A stretch of 64,000 nt of DNA from Ophthalmolycus amberensis (lineage: Eukaryota > Chordata > Actinopteri > Perciformes > Zoarcidae), in contig JAFEUB010000812.1 in the NCBI GenBank assembly GCA_024529925.1, forward strand, positions 719,001 through 783,000, in the 5' to 3' direction. The translations under genes and the position numbers were made by a program. Positions 1-34,715 of the stretch are shown here, one piece after another (within the stretch, counting starts at the first letter, position 1; each line of letters opens with the position of its first letter). Under the pieces are notes generated by a model. That model did not search any database and was not told where the DNA came from. It worked only from the letters and a program-made list of their open reading frames with translations.

Positions 1-3000
1 GTAACGATGTGCTGCTGTTTGCTCACATTGCACAGAAACCTGACCACGCCTTCAGGCCGGGTGATTCCCAGCAACATGATCTTGTAGCTCAGCAGAATCT
101 CCAGGGCAACAAACACCAGGATTTTACAGGACCCACTGATGACCTTGTCCCACACCCTAAAAAAAACAAAGGCATTAGTGTGAACACACCTAGAAGCCAC
201 GTCACACGGTAGCACGCGCAGGTTGGATGAGATTACATAATGTTGCTTTCCTACCAACGTGTTCTCAACGGTTGAATAAAGTTAATTTGATTAGCACGTT
301 TGGTTCAGACTCAAGTCTGCTGAGGATAAACTAAGACTGACTGAGCCCTTGCTGTATGTTGGCTTAGTGAGAGTGTGCCGCTATAATGGTCAGGTTTGTG
401 CCAGGAACCATACACTGACCTTTGCAGGCTGGATTCGGGAAGGCAACCGGCGAAGCAGCGTTTGAACCAGAGGCTGTAAGGCAGCTGAGCCAGGGCTCCA
501 GTGTTCTTCAGATGCTTCAGCAGTCGAGGTTCCTCCTGACTCAGATAATGCTCCAGGCTCTTCGGCTACACCAAGACGATAGAGGTGGAGACAACAAGTC
601 TTTAGTCACACTGACTTACATAAAAAGAAATAATGGGATCCAAATTCCTTAGTTTGTCATATCAATTCTGGCATTTTATGACCTAAATGTACACCTCTTG
701 ATTTGTACATTTCTCATCACAGAGTGCCATGATGCATGTGTAAACCTACACCAGGACTATAAAAAGAAAATTACATTTTAAATGGAGTGCAAGTCCTGAA
801 AACTTGACTTGCCACACAAAGCCTTCAATTCATTTTGCTTTACAAAAGCAAAATACAACCAATTTTAAAAAAACATGTCAACTTGCACTTTACATGCTGT
901 TGCCCTGGAAAACAATATAATAATTGATGGAAGCAGTGACATGATATATTTAGTTTTTTACTCTCCATGATGAATTCAGATTTTTTTGGTAATCAATTTG
1001 CTTTAGAGTATGATGAAAAATGAGCACGGAGGTCCGCAAACTGGGAATTACGAGAGCTTTGTTTGAACCAGTATCGTAACACGAGTCTATGCATGATCCA
1101 GTGTTACCTTATCATATATTTTATATGCTCATTTAGGCAACACAGGAACATGTGCCACAACACAATCCCTGCATCCTAACCGGTCAGTACACACGCTCAC
1201 TCCTTCAGCTACTTTCATCATCTGCTCCTGAAAGAACGATTGCTGCGTTCAAAATCAATGATGGAAGAAGCTAATGAGTGAGCCATCTTGCTTCTTTCTG
1301 ATCTCTGTGGAGAGCTGCACATGTGCTGTAGCGACTGGGCAGGTGCTAGCGGAGAGGGTAATGTCAGCAGTTTGCAAATATGGAAAATCTGTCAAACTAG
1401 ACAATTAAATAAAGTTCTATGGCTTTCATTCTCTGCTGTTCATGTTTTACAAAGAGTTTAACCTGAGCCAGGCCATACAACAATGATATCACATCCATAC
1501 AGGGCGAGAAGTATACATCTCTATCATCCACTGATGAAGGCCAAAAGATGCAGCTGAAACTTTAGAAGACATTCCAGTCAGAGGACCTTATGCTGAGAAC
1601 TTTCAATCAAACTAAGTCAATAACTGTGCAACACTTACAAGGTGGGGTATTGAGTCCCCAAACTTTGTGTGGAACTGATTGACGAAACACTTGATCAGCC
1701 AATAGCAGTCGATGGGATCATCTACGATCTCCTCCATGGCTCGACTGACGGAGAGGAAGTCCTCGTTCTCTTCATCCTGAAACAACACATTAATATCAAG
1801 CATTACAACATTAAAGAATAAAGGAAGCAAAGAGAAATCCAACTATTTTAAACCTGAAGAAGGCAGAGAACATTCCCAGAACATACCCATCACAATAATC
1901 ACTCATTAAAAATCATGAGCTGTAGTGTGTCTCATATCTCAATAAATGATTTGATCAACTATTTATTCTTTAACTGTACTTTGACCATCAAAGTTTAAGA
2001 GATTTATATTATTTCAAAATAAACAATTACATTCAGACATGAATCACACTATTAAAAAAAGGAAGAGACTAGATTTATAATCATTTTCAGAATAGTCAAG
2101 GGTCTATTACATTTGAGTAATTGTGAGGCATTTTTGGGGGGGAGGCTGTGGCTCAAGAGGGGAGAAGAGCATGTCGTCCTTGAATCACAAGGTTGGCAGT
2201 TTGATCCCAGGCTCCTCCTGTCTGCATACTGACGCGTCCTTGACGGTGACACTGGGCATTTTACAGCAGGCCCACTGTTCCTGAATGCTTAGGATGGGTT
2301 AAATGCAGAGGTTGAATTTCACTACGTTGTGCTATAAGTATTTTTTTTAGGCTGATACATAGTTTCAAAGACAGAACACAGCTGTTGCACAGAAGGGCAG
2401 ACATAGTCGGGGTGATTTGGACACATTCCCACTGCCAAACATAAGTCTGTGCGGTTTCCCCGTTAAATGATAGCACTGCTTAGTGGGTTATTGATGTGGA
2501 ACTGAAACAAAAAGGGTTTTATGTGGTAAAGATTGTAAGTGATGGCCGAACATAAACCTCAACATCACATGCTTCATTTTCCACTCAGGCTCCAGAATTC
2601 TTAATTCATAATGAAAAGTGTGGCGCTTGTGGTTTGCCATTTTAATGAGACTTTTGTCATTTGATGGTACCAGAACCTTTAACATACAGATGTGTATGTT
2701 TTAAAAAAAAAACAATCAGACTATGCTCACATTACTATTACATTTGGGGTTGAATCAGTATCACAATTCCCACTGTATCGTCTAATTAGTTCTGCATTAG
2801 ACCATCAGCTGAGCATCTACAACACAGCGGTCATGTCAAATCCTGTGTGGATGGTTGAGCACAATCTTGGACTTTTTTACCCATATACAATCTGAATGTT
2901 TTTCTCATGTTTTATCGATTCTCAAACACGACTATCTTACCGGGGCTGAGATCTCAGAGCACCGTGGGAGCACCTGGCTCTCCAGCTGGAACATGCGCAG

Positions 3001-3747
3001 GTAGACATGGGTGCAGGGAGTGGAAGAGTTGACGTATCTCATCACCTCCAGAGCCTCCAGGATGTCGTGGTACTGCTCTTTCCTGTAGCCTCCCACCATA
3101 GTGTGAGAGTCACTGTGGGGCGGTAGCATTCCTGCAGAAACAGGAGAGTTTGTTTGGGAACGTCACTTTATGCACAGATCACATTTGATTATTTTACATG
3201 CACCTTTGGAAATGCAAGCCATGACAGTAATATATGTGATATGTATGCGTGTGTCTTACCCAACAACACCTTCCACACATGCATCCTGTACATAGAGGGG
3301 AGGGGGAACCTCTGACTGAAGGTGCTCAGCTTTTCTAGATCTATTAGAACGGTGAAAACATTGGTACAAGAACAAGAAAACTCCAGCAACTAACCACACA
3401 TACATTTAGAGATGATCTTGAAGCAGTTGCGGGAATAACAATCCGTGGTGAACTACAACCTATTGTAGTTTGTTGTTGATACCTGTTGAATGTACTGTCT
3501 GTATGATGTGTCTTATTAACATCACTGATGGTGCATACTCATGTGACAACCCCCAATACTGTTCCTAAACCATTTTCATTCAGTATGTAAGCTGTGTTTG
3601 GATAGAAATGCTGGTAAATAGGAATCATTACCTACCCAGAGGATTATCCTTGAGCAGGATTTCCAGAGACTTCTTCTCCTCCACTCCTCTGAAGCCCACT
3701 TTCTCATAATATGAAGAGCGAAAGTTTCTTTGAGGGTCGTCAGCCAT
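1..3747 (-). CDS. tbc1d7: TBC1 domain family member 7, 3' end beyond window
   Basis: TBC1D7 is the third core subunit of the TSC1-TSC2 complex, which restrains Rheb and mTORC1, and it carries a Rab-GAP-type TBC domain. Coding exons read on the minus strand are 3636-3747, 3260-3340, 2941-3131, 1639-1776, 420-565 and 1-156 (cut by the window edge). Every junction has an AG/GT pair and the phases match. The start at 3747 (MADDPQRNFRSSYYEKVGF) has a purine at -3 and G at +4. A splice acceptor lies 2 nt before it, so the first exon is non-coding. Diagnostic stretches include TFSQRFPLPSMYR, RKEQYHDILEAL, DPIDCYWLIK and LWFKRCFAGCLPESSL, all characteristic of TBC1D7. About 274 residues are visible of a usual ~290; the C-terminal end is outside the window. 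Identification rests on remembered family sequence and is very secure. Confidence 0.95.
566..1638. other. tbc1d7 intron, no gene seen
   Basis: This is the intron between the exons at 1639-1776 and 420-565. It is AT-rich with no coding similarity on either strand. The segment around 1200-1360 has a moderately repetitive look (atggaagaagctaatgagtg, gagccatcttgcttc) and may be an old interspersed repeat, but I could not name it. Confidence 0.4.
2135..2335 (+). mobile_element. tRNA-derived SINE in tbc1d7 intron
   Basis: The left end has an A-box-like gtggctcaagagg and, about 45 nt on, a B-box-like gcagtttgatccc, the arrangement of an internal RNA polymerase III promoter. A tRNA-unrelated body follows. 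The element lies in the intron between the exons at 1639-1776 and 2941-3131, antisense to the gene. It differs from the two other SINEs in the window in its body, so it is probably another subfamily. The limits are approximate because target-site duplications were not clear. Confidence 0.55.
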
Positions 3748-3884
3748 ACCTGGTCAAAAACCTTTAGTGTGTGGTTAAACATGACATTAGCTGTGGCATA
3801 CAGAGGCAACAAAAAACAAAACTCAAACGACTAAAACAAGATCTACAGCACATTTTATCTGTTTCTTAATTGTATTTATATTAA

Positions 3885-4480
3885 GACTCAGTGGTAGACC
3901 ATAAGTACAAATTTGATTTACATGAAACTCTTTCCATGACACTTTGTACTTCAACTCCACTACATTTCAGAGGGAAATATTGTGTTTTTTACACAATATA
4001 AATCAGCATGTATAAATCAGCTTTAGTACCTAGTTACTTTACAAAATAAGATATTTTGCATACAAAGCAAAAACATTTCATAGTCCCAGTTAAGTTTTTC
4101 TGCTTTTTCTGTCAATTGTTATCTTGAATTCCAAAACCAAGCACTGTGAAGGTGGCACTTTGGGCAATTTCTCAACATTTTCAGAAGTTTTAGATATCAA
4201 ACAAACAATCTACTTATTAATCAAGAAACCAATAAGCAGATGAATCCATAGTAAAAATAATCATTAGTTGCAGTCCTTTAAAACAAGCTCCGACTTAACC
4301 AACTAAAAATCTAAATTTATTTTCACATAAATGCATGAGTAGTACAAGTTAATCTTTTTTTGTTTGTTTACAGTGTACCTCTACCTTTAATACTTTAAGT
4401 ACAATTTCCTTATTATATTTACCCAAGTAACCTTCACTAAAATGCGTTTTTAAATGCAGGATATTTACTTGTAACGGAGT
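3885..4480. repeat. Diverged teleost AAGTAC-type repeat in the tbc1d7 5' intron
   Basis: The stretches around 3940-3990 (actccactacatttcagagg) and 4330-4450 (pieces rich in tactttaagtac) match a family that recurs in this window at about 34480-34710, 46440-46715, 50770-50960 and 61850-61980. The family is recognised by phrases such as 'ttccaccactg', 'aagtacagtacttgag' and 'ccactacatttcagaggg'. This copy is broken by unrelated sequence between 3990 and 4320. It lies in the intron upstream of the first tbc1d7 coding exon, and nothing else is seen there. Confidence 0.5.
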
Positions 4481-4899
4481 AACGTTAGTTGTTAACAGTG
4501 TGTTAAAACTAACACTACTGATACTTTCTAAGGGGATCTGATAACTTCCTCCAACACTGTTCAGAGAAAATGGTTTTATTTGACGTTATATCTCACGTTG
4601 CATTAACGTTACAGAAACGACTTTGCACCCAGCTATCGTTACTTCGTGTAGAATAGCATGTTAGAAGCATACTCTGAGACAAATCCTTCGTCAAGCAATT
4701 GTTAAGTGTGAGGCGCAGTGTAGCATTTCGTTTTAGTACATTGTAAAGCTTGTAGTTTAGTTGTAAATGTTATTTAAATTGAATTAGCACTCCTACCTTA
4801 CACAGGTGTTTCACGCCAACTGAATTACATTTGCTGTAAGCTAGTTAGCTAACTTCATAACGTCAGCTACAGAGCCCAACACGTACGAAGCGTTTGTAA

Positions 4900-5110
4900 C
4901 GGTAGCTTTAACAACGCGACCACTCGATTAATTGGCATTTAGGTGGACGTTGTCGTTGCATTGCGGTGAAAAACCACACAAATTTACGTTTCCGTTCATT
5001 ACCGTTGTTGTTATCGAAATACTTCCGGGTAGCGTTCAAGACCTCTGGGGTATCGCACATGCGCAGTGTGGTGAAGTAGCAGCGTTGAAGGGTTAGCTAC
5101 ATTTATAGGG
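4900..5110 (-). promoter_or_regulatory. tbc1d7: Candidate tbc1d7 promoter and non-coding first exon
   Basis: The first coding exon of tbc1d7 begins with a splice acceptor just before the ATG, so a non-coding exon must lie upstream. This stretch is locally CpG-richer than its surroundings. It carries an ETS-type motif (acttccggg, 5021-5029) and an NRF1-like motif (gcacatgcgcag, 5055-5066), a pair typical of TATA-less housekeeping promoters. No TATA box is evident. The exact start site and the first splice donor cannot be fixed from sequence alone. Confidence 0.4.
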
Positions 5111-5162
5111 TTACAGCAGCCCCTGCTATGTGTTATACCTCAGTGATATGACGCGTGACATC

Positions 5163-5262
5163 GGCCTGATCCCAATCGGACTCACGGATTTTGAGGCACG
5201 CTAACGCAAAGTCCGTGAGGGTTTAGGGTTTGAGACTTAAGGGGGGACATTGGGATTGGGCC
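5163..5262. repeat. Short fold-back (MITE-like) element
   Basis: Imperfect inverted arms flank a ~60 bp centre. The outer arm ggcctgatcccaat (5163-5176) pairs with attgggattgggcc (5249-5262) at 12 of 14 positions. The inner ctcacgga (5181-5188) pairs perfectly with tccgtgag (5212-5219). This is the architecture of a miniature inverted-repeat element. It directly abuts the larger element that begins at 5270, so the two may be parts of one composite insertion. Confidence 0.5.
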
Positions 5263-5269
5263 ATCTCCT

Positions 5270-6266
5270 GGGGTACATCCCAAGTCTCTTAACTGCATCC
5301 CGTTTCCCTCACTTGCGTCCTTTCCTTGCGTCTTAGTCCCTCCCACCAGGGATGCATGGAGGAAACCATGCGAGGAGAGAGGAACGAGGAAATATGTTTT
5401 AAGAGACATGAGACGTCCTTTCCTCAGTTGCGTCACGTGAAGCAACGTCTGTTTCTGATGACGGAGGATCAGCTGTCAGTCGGCTTTACAGCTGGAGAGA
5501 CTTTTGATAGGTTTGTGTCTGTTCACATGATCACTGTACTTAATAATAGTAACTAATAAAGACACACAGTAATCACCACTGTAGTCGGTTAACAAACTGT
5601 GTTCTGTGTTCTTACCTGTCAAGCTCAGGATCCATTTCTACCAGCGGAATGCGATCGTCTTTTTTATGAATTATTTGCGTCTGTACGTTTTGAAATTGTG
5701 ACTGTGGCGTCATTATTAAATAACCCAGAATATGATTATTGTTTCTCTTAAATGATAAAACTCATCAAACATTCAGGAATGATGTAAAAAGTGTTTCGTC
5801 TCTCCAGCACGCTCTGACTTTAATTGTATTCATAATAAAGTTATTGAGGGAAATATCAGTTCATGAAAACACAAATCTTTCTAATAAATGAAGAAAGTTG
5901 TTTGTGGTCCTTTTGTTGTTCAGACTACAATGAACATTTATTTAAACCAGATGTTGAATCAGAAACCTAATCAAATATAAAGCTTGAGTTTATTCTGTGA
6001 TCTGTCTTCACTCTGGTGTTAAACTCCAGTCAGTCAGTCCGATCGGCTGCAGCGTCCAATCACATGACTGATGAACAATGTTAAAAGACATCCTGGAAGT
6101 CAGTTCGTGGTTCCTCGCTCAAGGCTCCTCCGAGGTCCCTCCTCCCTCCTCGCTCCTACGAGCTAAATAAGAGCTTTGGGACGGCCGTCAATATGGCTGC
6201 GCAGAACAACTTCCGGTTCAAGCGAGGATCGAGGAAATGAGAATTAAGAGACTTGGGATGTACCCC
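5270..6266. mobile_element. ~1 kb non-autonomous DNA transposon with 23-bp perfect TIRs
   Basis: The sequence at 5270-5292 (starting ggggtacatcccaagtctc) is the exact reverse complement of 6244-6266 over 23 bases, so the 997-bp interval is bounded by perfect terminal inverted repeats. The interior has no convincing long open frame. It contains purine-rich tracts such as gaggagagaggaacgagg on the left, mirrored by ctcgctcaaggctcctccg-like pyrimidine tracts on the right. No clear target-site duplication was found next to the arms, so the superfamily is unassigned. It lies between the tbc1d7 promoter and the dsp 3' end. Confidence 0.5.
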
Positions 6267-6850
6267 TCATTTAACCTATGCTTTTAACTCTCCTGTTGTC
6301 TTTTATCTTGACGGTTGGCAAACGACGATTTAGTGCTCTACCGCCACCAACTGGTATGGAGGATGGATCAGAACGTTATTACAATATAAAAATACAATCA
6401 TATTATTTAGTCATATATGTCTAATATACTGATATAGTAATGTATAACACAAATTTTGTGAGTTCTTTGTAGAATATCTGTTCTTCTGAGATTTTGTATT
6501 AAATGCCTACTTTGTTCCACATATTTCTGATGATATATCATATATTATGTTTCTCCTGCCCACAGTAATCACATCTACCTCATGTTGAAAAAGGATAAGC
6601 ATTTGTGACCAATACTTTACTTAAATAGACTTCTGTGTTAAGGCATGCCTATACAAGGCAAGAAAGGTAAAATATTTAAAAGAAAGCATTTTATAAATAG
6701 ATATATATATTTAAATTAGAACTATTAGTTCTGACTTGACCAAACTAAAACATTGTATGTGAAACCCTGCTGTGTAATAAACGTATTTCTGATGTAACTA
6801 TGACAAGTGTGCATGAAAACTGACCATGAATAAGAACAGTCATCAATCCA
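6267..6850. other. Intergenic spacer, tbc1d7 to dsp
   Basis: AT-rich sequence downstream of the dsp 3' UTR and right of the TIR-bounded element. No coding similarity, RNA gene or named repeat was seen. Confidence 0.5.
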
Positions 6851-6873
6851 TATGAGAAAAAGACTGAATCTTT

Positions 6874-6879
6874 TTTATT
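6874..6879 (-). terminator. dsp: Poly(A) signal of dsp
   Basis: AATAAA on the minus strand (tttatt on the plus strand), about 575 nt beyond the dsp stop codon at 7454. It is the first good hexamer followed by AT/GT-rich sequence. The interval 6855-7453 is therefore read as the dsp 3' UTR. Other, later signals cannot be excluded. Confidence 0.45.
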
Positions 6880-7453
6880 TTGATTGATTATTGAACTGTT
6901 ACAAAACAGCTGATTCAGTACATACAAAAATAGTACTTAAGCCAATGTATATAACCAAACCCTGCATCCCATCCCTCACAAAACAGGCATTTCAGATGAA
7001 AAATTAATTTAAACATAAGACCATTTTGTTACCAATGCAAAGCTTAAAAATAATTGCATATAAGAAAGATTTGGAAACAAATATTTGTATGTCTATGAAA
7101 TCTATAAGAAATCTAAGGCAACTTAAGGGAACAAACAATTATATCAATATCCACTTTGAAGAATACCATAAAATGTCTCCCATTAATACCGTAGTCCATT
7201 TTCACAAAAATGTCTTGGTGATGTTTATTGTCACAATCATTTGAACTATAAAATTATAAAAGCGTAGCATATAGCAACACAAAGCTAAAATCTAAAAAAA
7301 AAGCCTTAAGAGCATTATCCTCGAAGTACATTATCTTTTAGTTTTTCTCCTCATATTCAACACGTCAGTTGTTTTCTCAACAATCCCTATACGGTTAACA
7401 GATTCTGATTCATTTCAAAGAAAAGAGTATGAATGTGCAGGATCTTTCTTGAT

Positions 7454-30093
<22,640 letters not shown>

Positions 30094-30310
30094 TCTGACA
30101 CGGAAACTGCAGCCAAAGCGACTCTGCGGAATCTACCGTGGGAACTCAGCAGGCAGGTAGTCTCTCTGTCCACCTGTCAGCCCGGTCCCCTCGGTCAGAC
30201 TGCGACTGCGGAGCAGAGGAGGGTTGTTTTGGGAGGCTGGTGGCCACACCTCTTTGTCATTCCCCAACTTGCTGAGCCAAAAAAACTTCTCCCCGTGCCA
30301 CTCCCCTTCA
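30094..30310 (-). promoter_or_regulatory. dsp: Candidate dsp 5' UTR and promoter
   Basis: This is the sequence immediately upstream of the dsp start codon. It is moderately GC-rich and includes a CACC/GTGG element (ggtggccacacctc, about 30238-30251) of the kind bound by KLF-type epithelial factors. No TATA box is evident at a suitable distance. Assignment rests mainly on position; the transcription start cannot be fixed. Confidence 0.3.
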
Positions 30311-30329
30311 AACTCAGCTGGAGGCAGAG

Positions 30330-30720
30330 AGCGTGTTTGTGCTGTTATATCTTTGTAAGGACCAATTTGACTTTCAAAGTGAGGCCATCTTTGAAAGGTT
30401 GGGATCATTTTTTTAAATTCAGGAGACAGTTTGGAAAAGTCGAGACATTTTTGAAAGGTAAAAATATTTTTGCAAAGTGTAGATTTTTGGTTATTTGGAG
30501 TGGATAGTTTTGACAGTTTTAGAAAGTAAGGACATATGGCCTGGTTCATACTTCAAACGGCTGTTTGAGGGTTAATAATTGGTTTTAATTGGTTTAATAA
30601 TTGGTTAGAATGAGGTTCACATTAATGTGGTTAGGGTGGGGTCAGGCAGGTAGTGGTTTGGGAAAGGACCTGTAATGTGTCCTCACAAGTATACAACTGG
30701 AAAATGTGTGTGTGCCCCAC
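30330..30720. repeat. Diverged interspersed repeat upstream of dsp
   Basis: Self-similar phrases recur (tttgaaaggttgggatc, tttttgaaaggtaaaa, taattggttttaattggttt). The segment ends with ggacctgtaatgtgtcctca and caagtatacaactgg, resembling a widespread fish repeat in which 'cctcacaagtata' precedes a TG run. The family name is unknown to me. Confidence 0.4.
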
Positions 30721-32250
30721 AAATTGTGTTTTCAAGTAAAGCTAAACTAAGTGCATTGATCATTCACAAAAATCAAATTAAATAAATAAAGATAACAACA
30801 TAAAATGCAAACATTTTCTTTGAAACCTTGAAATATCATATGCTTTACAACATATGCACAATTTGTATTTGTAGGCCATTTCTCACATATTTTGATATTT
30901 TAAAACACCTTGCAATATACCGGTATACATTCTGCAATATCTTTTCAAAGGCACAATGACTTTTTGAGGGTTTTTCCTCAAAAACAATGTATTGACTCTA
31001 TCCTCTTAATTACTAGACGTGTGTGTTTTTGTCTGTATTTAGAGACCTGGTCCTCTGCCTGTATTTTCTTATTTTTCTGTATTGGGTGTCAACCTCAATA
31101 AAATGTCATAACCAGCTGCCAGATCGTAAACGCGTTTTAAAGAGGAAGATATTGAAACTGGTAGACATGTTGTGTTAACAAACACAACGTTGACAAACTG
31201 ACAAATCCTGCTCATTGTGCCTTTAAGTGACTCCTGTAAAGGTCAAAGAGCTTCAGGGTAAAGTAATGCAATGTCATGTGATGCACCCATCTGACAGGTG
31301 ATGCATCCAATTAGAAACAACCCCCAAGGTGCATCTCTCTTCTCCCCCAGCTTTTCAAACTGTTATCTTTACTTTACACACCCTCCTCATTCACTGTCTT
31401 TCTGTCTCTTACTGAAAAAAACTCTCTCTGTCAATCAAACACACACACACACACACACACACTACTTAAACACTTGGCTACAGCCAATGGGTGGAACTCA
31501 CAGGAAAAACAAGTTTGACAGCTGCTCTTGAATGACAGCATCGTCGGTTGAATTTTATGAACACAGTCTGACGACTTTTCAAATAGAATTAATGGAAAAG
31601 AACAAACTTATGAAAACCTCTCTGCCCCCTAATCACCATGTAATAGCAGCATCAGGAATATGTCTTATGTCAAGGAATACCAATGTTTCCTAACTTTGCA
31701 AATTCACACAGTGATGTGCAGATCAGTTTGAGCTTCAATGCAATTCCATACATACAGTCAATCGAGCTCCATCTTTTTGTTTTGTTATTTTTAGGGGTGC
31801 AAATCCATCATGAAATGATTTAATGTCCTTGAATAGCTGTCGAGTTCTGACAGAGATCATTGCATTGTTTGATCAACAGTCGTCGTTTGTCTTCAGGCAC
31901 CGTGACCTTCTATATGCTGAATGTGAGCCGGCAGAGTGAAAAATCTCAGGCAAACATTGCTGAGAAATTTGTTGAGTTGTCAAGTAACCGCCGTATAGAC
32001 TTCAGAGTAGTATTACACAAGTGTGATGAAGCTCACACACATGCACACACGCACACACGCACACGCACACGGAATATTATCTACAGCGACCATAACCGTT
32101 TTTGTACCAGGCCGTGGAGATGTTTATTTCTGCTGTAAAGTTGGGAATTTTAACGTGGGGGGTCTGGGGGGATAGACTCACTTTGGAGCCAGCATCAAGT
32201 GGCCATTTGATGAATTTCAGGTTTTCATTTCTCAGCATCGGAGGTTGCCG
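30721..32250. other. Intergenic, AT-rich with microsatellites
   Basis: No gene seen. The segment contains an (AC)n run at 31437-31462 and CACACG-type repeats at about 32035-32070. Predicted short open frames have no recognisable similarity. Confidence 0.5.
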
Positions 32251-32620
32251 CTTACCCTCACGTGCACTTGTGGTCGGCCCTGGCTATGTAAACATAGCAC
32301 AGAGATGTTTGGATGACAACACACACAGAGGGCGAGCTACTTCATTCTCTGCTCCGACACACATTTCTCTACAATAACTTTACATAGCACCTTCAATTAC
32401 CAAATACTTGCAAGACTAATGACATTGCATCATCGCCAGCTGTACTTTTTGCCACGGGCTCATTCGAATTTCAACAACAAACTAAGGGTAAACATGGTAA
32501 ATATCATACCTGCTGAAAATCAGCATGCTAGCATTGTCATTGTGGGTATGTTAGCATGCTGAGGTTAGCATTATGCTCAAAGTGTCACCAGGGTGTTGCT
32601 GCCTCACAGAGCTGCTCGTT
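32250..32620. repeat. High-copy fish repeat with 'gttagcatgct' motif
   Basis: The part at 32430-32620 contains ccagctgtactttttgcc, aaacatggtaaatatcatac, cagcatgctagcattgtcat, gtatgttagcatgctgagg and ctcacagagctgctcg, a string I recognise from many teleost introns. The preceding part (32250-32390, with tatgtaaacatagcacagag) looks like another interspersed repeat abutting it. Confidence 0.5.
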
Positions 32621-34470
32621 TTTTTTCTTCGCATGAGATCAATACCTCTTTTTATGAGTTTGTTTTTGCCTGTAACTAACTAGCACACATTGCACAGAAT
32701 TAACAATTTCCAGAAGTAAGAAAAGCAAACAGAGAAAGGAAAGTCAGACTGCACAAAGTAAGCTGATTCCAAATGGTGTTTTTGCAGATGTGGAGTCAAG
32801 ACCGATCATGTCTTACGCCTTATAAGTATGTCTTGGCACGGTACCTCGCCTGCAGGTTAGCATTTCCTTTGGACTATGTATTGATATGGTCCACTGCCAC
32901 AAATGATAATGATAATAACAGTAAAAATAAGAGCATATCTTTGTCAAGAGCTTGGACCAAGTAGGCCCATCCTTACACTCTCCCACCAAATAATGTCAGC
33001 TATTGAGGAATGTAGCATGTGTGTGTTTGTGTGTAAGACTGTAGGATTGGGAGTTATGTGTACGAGCATGCAAGCATGAACGCAAGAAAGAGAAGCAGGA
33101 ACGGGTATATCAGAGTGCTATTTTGCTGTTTATGATTTATTGCAAACAGCGGTCCATTTGCATAATTGCAGACTTGGTTTGGATGACTGGGTGCAGAAGA
33201 ATTTGTACCCATCTTATTCTGGGACTTGCCAATGAATCCAGCAGCTCTGTACTTTTATTACTATCGACTTAGTATTGGAGCTCTCGTGTGCTCGCTGTGA
33301 GTGATTCATGAGGATAATAAACTGCTCTAACATTTTTTCTCAGGGAAAAAAAAGGTCCCACCTCACCACAGTGTTAATCCCCGAATGGCATTCAAGAACA
33401 CGCCTTTGCTTGTACATAAGCTCACACAGATACACACCTTTTGCCAAAACAGCATTCCAGCGCTGGTCCTCCTTATTTTTCAAAGGTACACGTTGTTCCC
33501 CCATTTGCTGCTCTGAACGTTTTGGTGTCATTTAAAATGATAGAAGTATAGAACTTTGAATTAAGACCTTGCATGGGCACGTTTTAGTTGGTTCAGCTCA
33601 GTGCACAAACTAAATTATCACAGAGGAAGGAGATTGTTATACTCTAATGCATGCTTAATCTGATGCATGCATGCTTTTAAACACTGAATAACACATTTAC
33701 TGTATGTATGTCTTTTTTATCCTCTGGTTCAAATCATTTTAGGGTGTGTTTCTGCGGCGTGGTCCCATTTTTCTCCCCCTCTCCCATCTCCTTTCATTCC
33801 AGATTCCTAGAGACAAGATAAGGCTTGCACACTTTAATAGGTTTCTAAAAGCTGCCGGAAAGGAGGTCTCTTATTTGACCGGCTAAGGGAACTATTGACC
33901 TTAAAAATCTTGAATTGTTATTTAATCCAGCACTAAAATTCAATAAACAGGTATATTAAGTTCCGAATCAGTCCACAAGCATGCACCTCCTTGAAGGAAT
34001 AGTATGTCACAACACAATGACTGAACTGATAAGAAATAAAGAACACACAAACATATATTTCTGTTACACAAATATGTTTATATATATATAAGTATATTTT
34101 TACCTCTTCGGGTCTCTAGAAATCCTCCAAATGAAACAATTGCGGAAGAGAGAAACTTCATCTCCCCTCGTGGGCAAATGCAAATAAATAAATTTGGATG
34201 ATGTTGTGTTAAAAGTGTGAAAAATGTGCATCACCAACATATCAACTCTAAGTGAAATAAGAAAAACTGCTTCCCCCTTGTGATGATGCTTGTTGTCCCC
34301 ATATATCCCAATGTTGTTTTTTGTTGATCTAGATTGAGACGTATTATAATTTCTTCAACCTGTAATCAAAAGTAACACGTAATCCTTTAGTTTAACTGAA
34401 AAAGCATTCGATTTGAAGATACATGGATTTCACTGGACAGCAAGGATATTCAGTAAATAAAGTTGACACT
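32621..34470. other. Intergenic stretch without a gene
   Basis: AT-rich sequence with no coding similarity, RNA gene or confident repeat. Short open frames here are isolated and lack splice-consistent partners. Confidence 0.5.
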
Positions 34471-34479
34471 CAGACATTT

Positions 34480-34715
34480 TACTTAAGAAAAACTAACAAC
34501 ACCACAGTGTGGAAATACTTTGTTACAAGTAAAAGTCCTGCATTCAAAAAAAACAGCATCAAATTATACTTTGATACAACATGTAGTGGAAGTTGAAGTA
34601 ATAAGTAGCAGAAAATGGAAATACTGAAGTAAAGTACAAGTACCTCAAAACTGTAGTTAAGTACAGTACTTGAGCAAATGTACTTACTTTCCACCACTGA
34701 CATGAAGTTATAGCA
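34480..34715. repeat. AAGTAC-type teleost repeat
   Basis: The segment runs cagtgtggaaatactttgt, aaaagtcctgcattc, agtaataagtagcag, aagtacaagtacctcaaaac, agtacagtacttgagcaaat and gtacttactttccaccactg. It is the most complete copy in this window of a family also seen at 46440-46715, 50770-50960, 61850-61980 and 3885-4480. Confidence 0.6.
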
